Position numbers and translations under genes: made by a program. The notes beneath the pieces are model-generated. The model was not told the DNA's origin. It ran no database searches and was given only the letters and a program-made list of their open reading frames with translations. Below are positions 63,826 to 64,000 of a stretch of 64,000 nucleotides of DNA, piece after piece. The DNA comes from Cryomorphaceae bacterium BACL29 MAG-121220-bin8 (GTDB taxonomy: Bacteria; Bacteroidota; Bacteroidia; Flavobacteriales; Flavobacteriaceae). Positions within the stretch are counted from its first letter, which is position 1; every line of letters begins with the position of its first letter. The DNA lies in the NCBI GenBank assembly GCA_905182765.1, contig CAJJCV010000006.1, positions 1-64,000 of the forward strand, read 5' to 3'.

Positions 63826-64000
63826 ATGAACATTAGAAAAATTTTAGATACTGTAAAAAAACCTTTTGGTAAGGGTGAGAAATTTGAAAAGTATGCACCA
63901 GCTGTAAATGCTTTTGATACTTTTTTATTTGTTCCTAATCACACTACTAAACACGGAGCACATATTAGAGATGCTGTTGATTTAAAAAGAACAATGATTA
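63826..64000 (+). CDS. nqrB: Na+-translocating NADH:quinone reductase subunit B (3' end outside window)
   Basis: The first 58 codons are visible, from ATG 63826 to the window edge. The segment includes GEKFEKYAPAVNAFDTFLFVP and TKHGAHIRDAVDLKRTM, the N-terminal cytoplasmic signature of NqrB, the membrane subunit that carries covalent FMN and riboflavin. It follows nqrA by 19 bases. Confidence 0.93.
   Translation, partial: MNIRKILDTVKKPFGKGEKFEKYAPAVNAFDTFLFVPNHTTKHGAHIRDAVDLKRTMI

Overview
The window is bacterial chromosome from a member of the Bacteroidota, most likely a marine Flavobacteriales/Flavobacteriaceae lineage with a streamlined genome. The evidence is a very low G+C content (roughly 30% by eye), a short housekeeping sigma factor of the Bacteroidota type, many intergenic TAnnTTTG promoter elements, gliding genes gldB and gldC, the type IX secretion protein PorT, an Omp85 lipoprotein of the TamL type, and a Na+-translocating NQR complex. 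No mobile element, CRISPR array, rRNA or phage gene was seen. No gene-free stretch exceeds 300 bases; the longest is about 230 bases (23639-23867).

Layout. 1-1537: end of a methionine-biosynthesis pair (O-acetylhomoserine sulfhydrylase, then a MetX-like acyltransferase). 1538-7052: an aromatic amino acid operon (prephenate dehydratase, aminotransferase, prephenate dehydrogenase, DAHP synthase fused to chorismate mutase) followed by rsgA and dtd. It is preceded by a Phe/Tyr-rich leader peptide and an attenuator-like terminator. 7063-13272: an iron-uptake locus with a FecA-like TonB-dependent receptor divergent from an FbpABC-type Fe(III) ABC transporter, then a small cysteine-rich protein. 13470-20169: a forward run of housekeeping genes (MazG-like, aroA, queA, rlmN, polyprenyl synthase, dnaG). 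20170-23638: nadE, gldBC, engB and a hydrolase. 23868-39378: a complete Bacteroidota-type dcw cell-wall and division cluster from mraZ to ftsZ plus yqeY, with an MraZ-type operator at its head and a tRNA-Arg(UCG) at its tail. 39476-41781: three predicted exported proteins. 41785-49073: a reverse-strand housekeeping block (fba, accD, rpsO, pnp, rpoD, rpe, anmK). 49118-53058: TamL-like Omp85, a SpoU methyltransferase and PorT. 53170-56028: trkA and trkH. 56025-62296: aminotransferase, desaturase, rsmG, pruA, apaG and a DUF5103 protein. 62451-64000: nqrA and the start of nqrB.

The most interesting signal is the leader at 1593-1745. A 25-codon open frame carries 5 Phe and 6 Tyr codons, followed by mutually exclusive antiterminator and terminator hairpins directly ahead of pheA, which is the layout of ribosome-mediated attenuation sensing Phe and Tyr together. 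Other points are loss of all four canonical zinc ligands in DnaG and in AccD, a Met in place of the conserved PLP-contacting Asn in the aromatic-operon aminotransferase, three 10-bp repeats of an MraZ operator over the dcw promoter, a 23-bp palindrome between the divergent iron-uptake promoters, and an unrecognised 77-residue protein built from two Cys-rich repeats.
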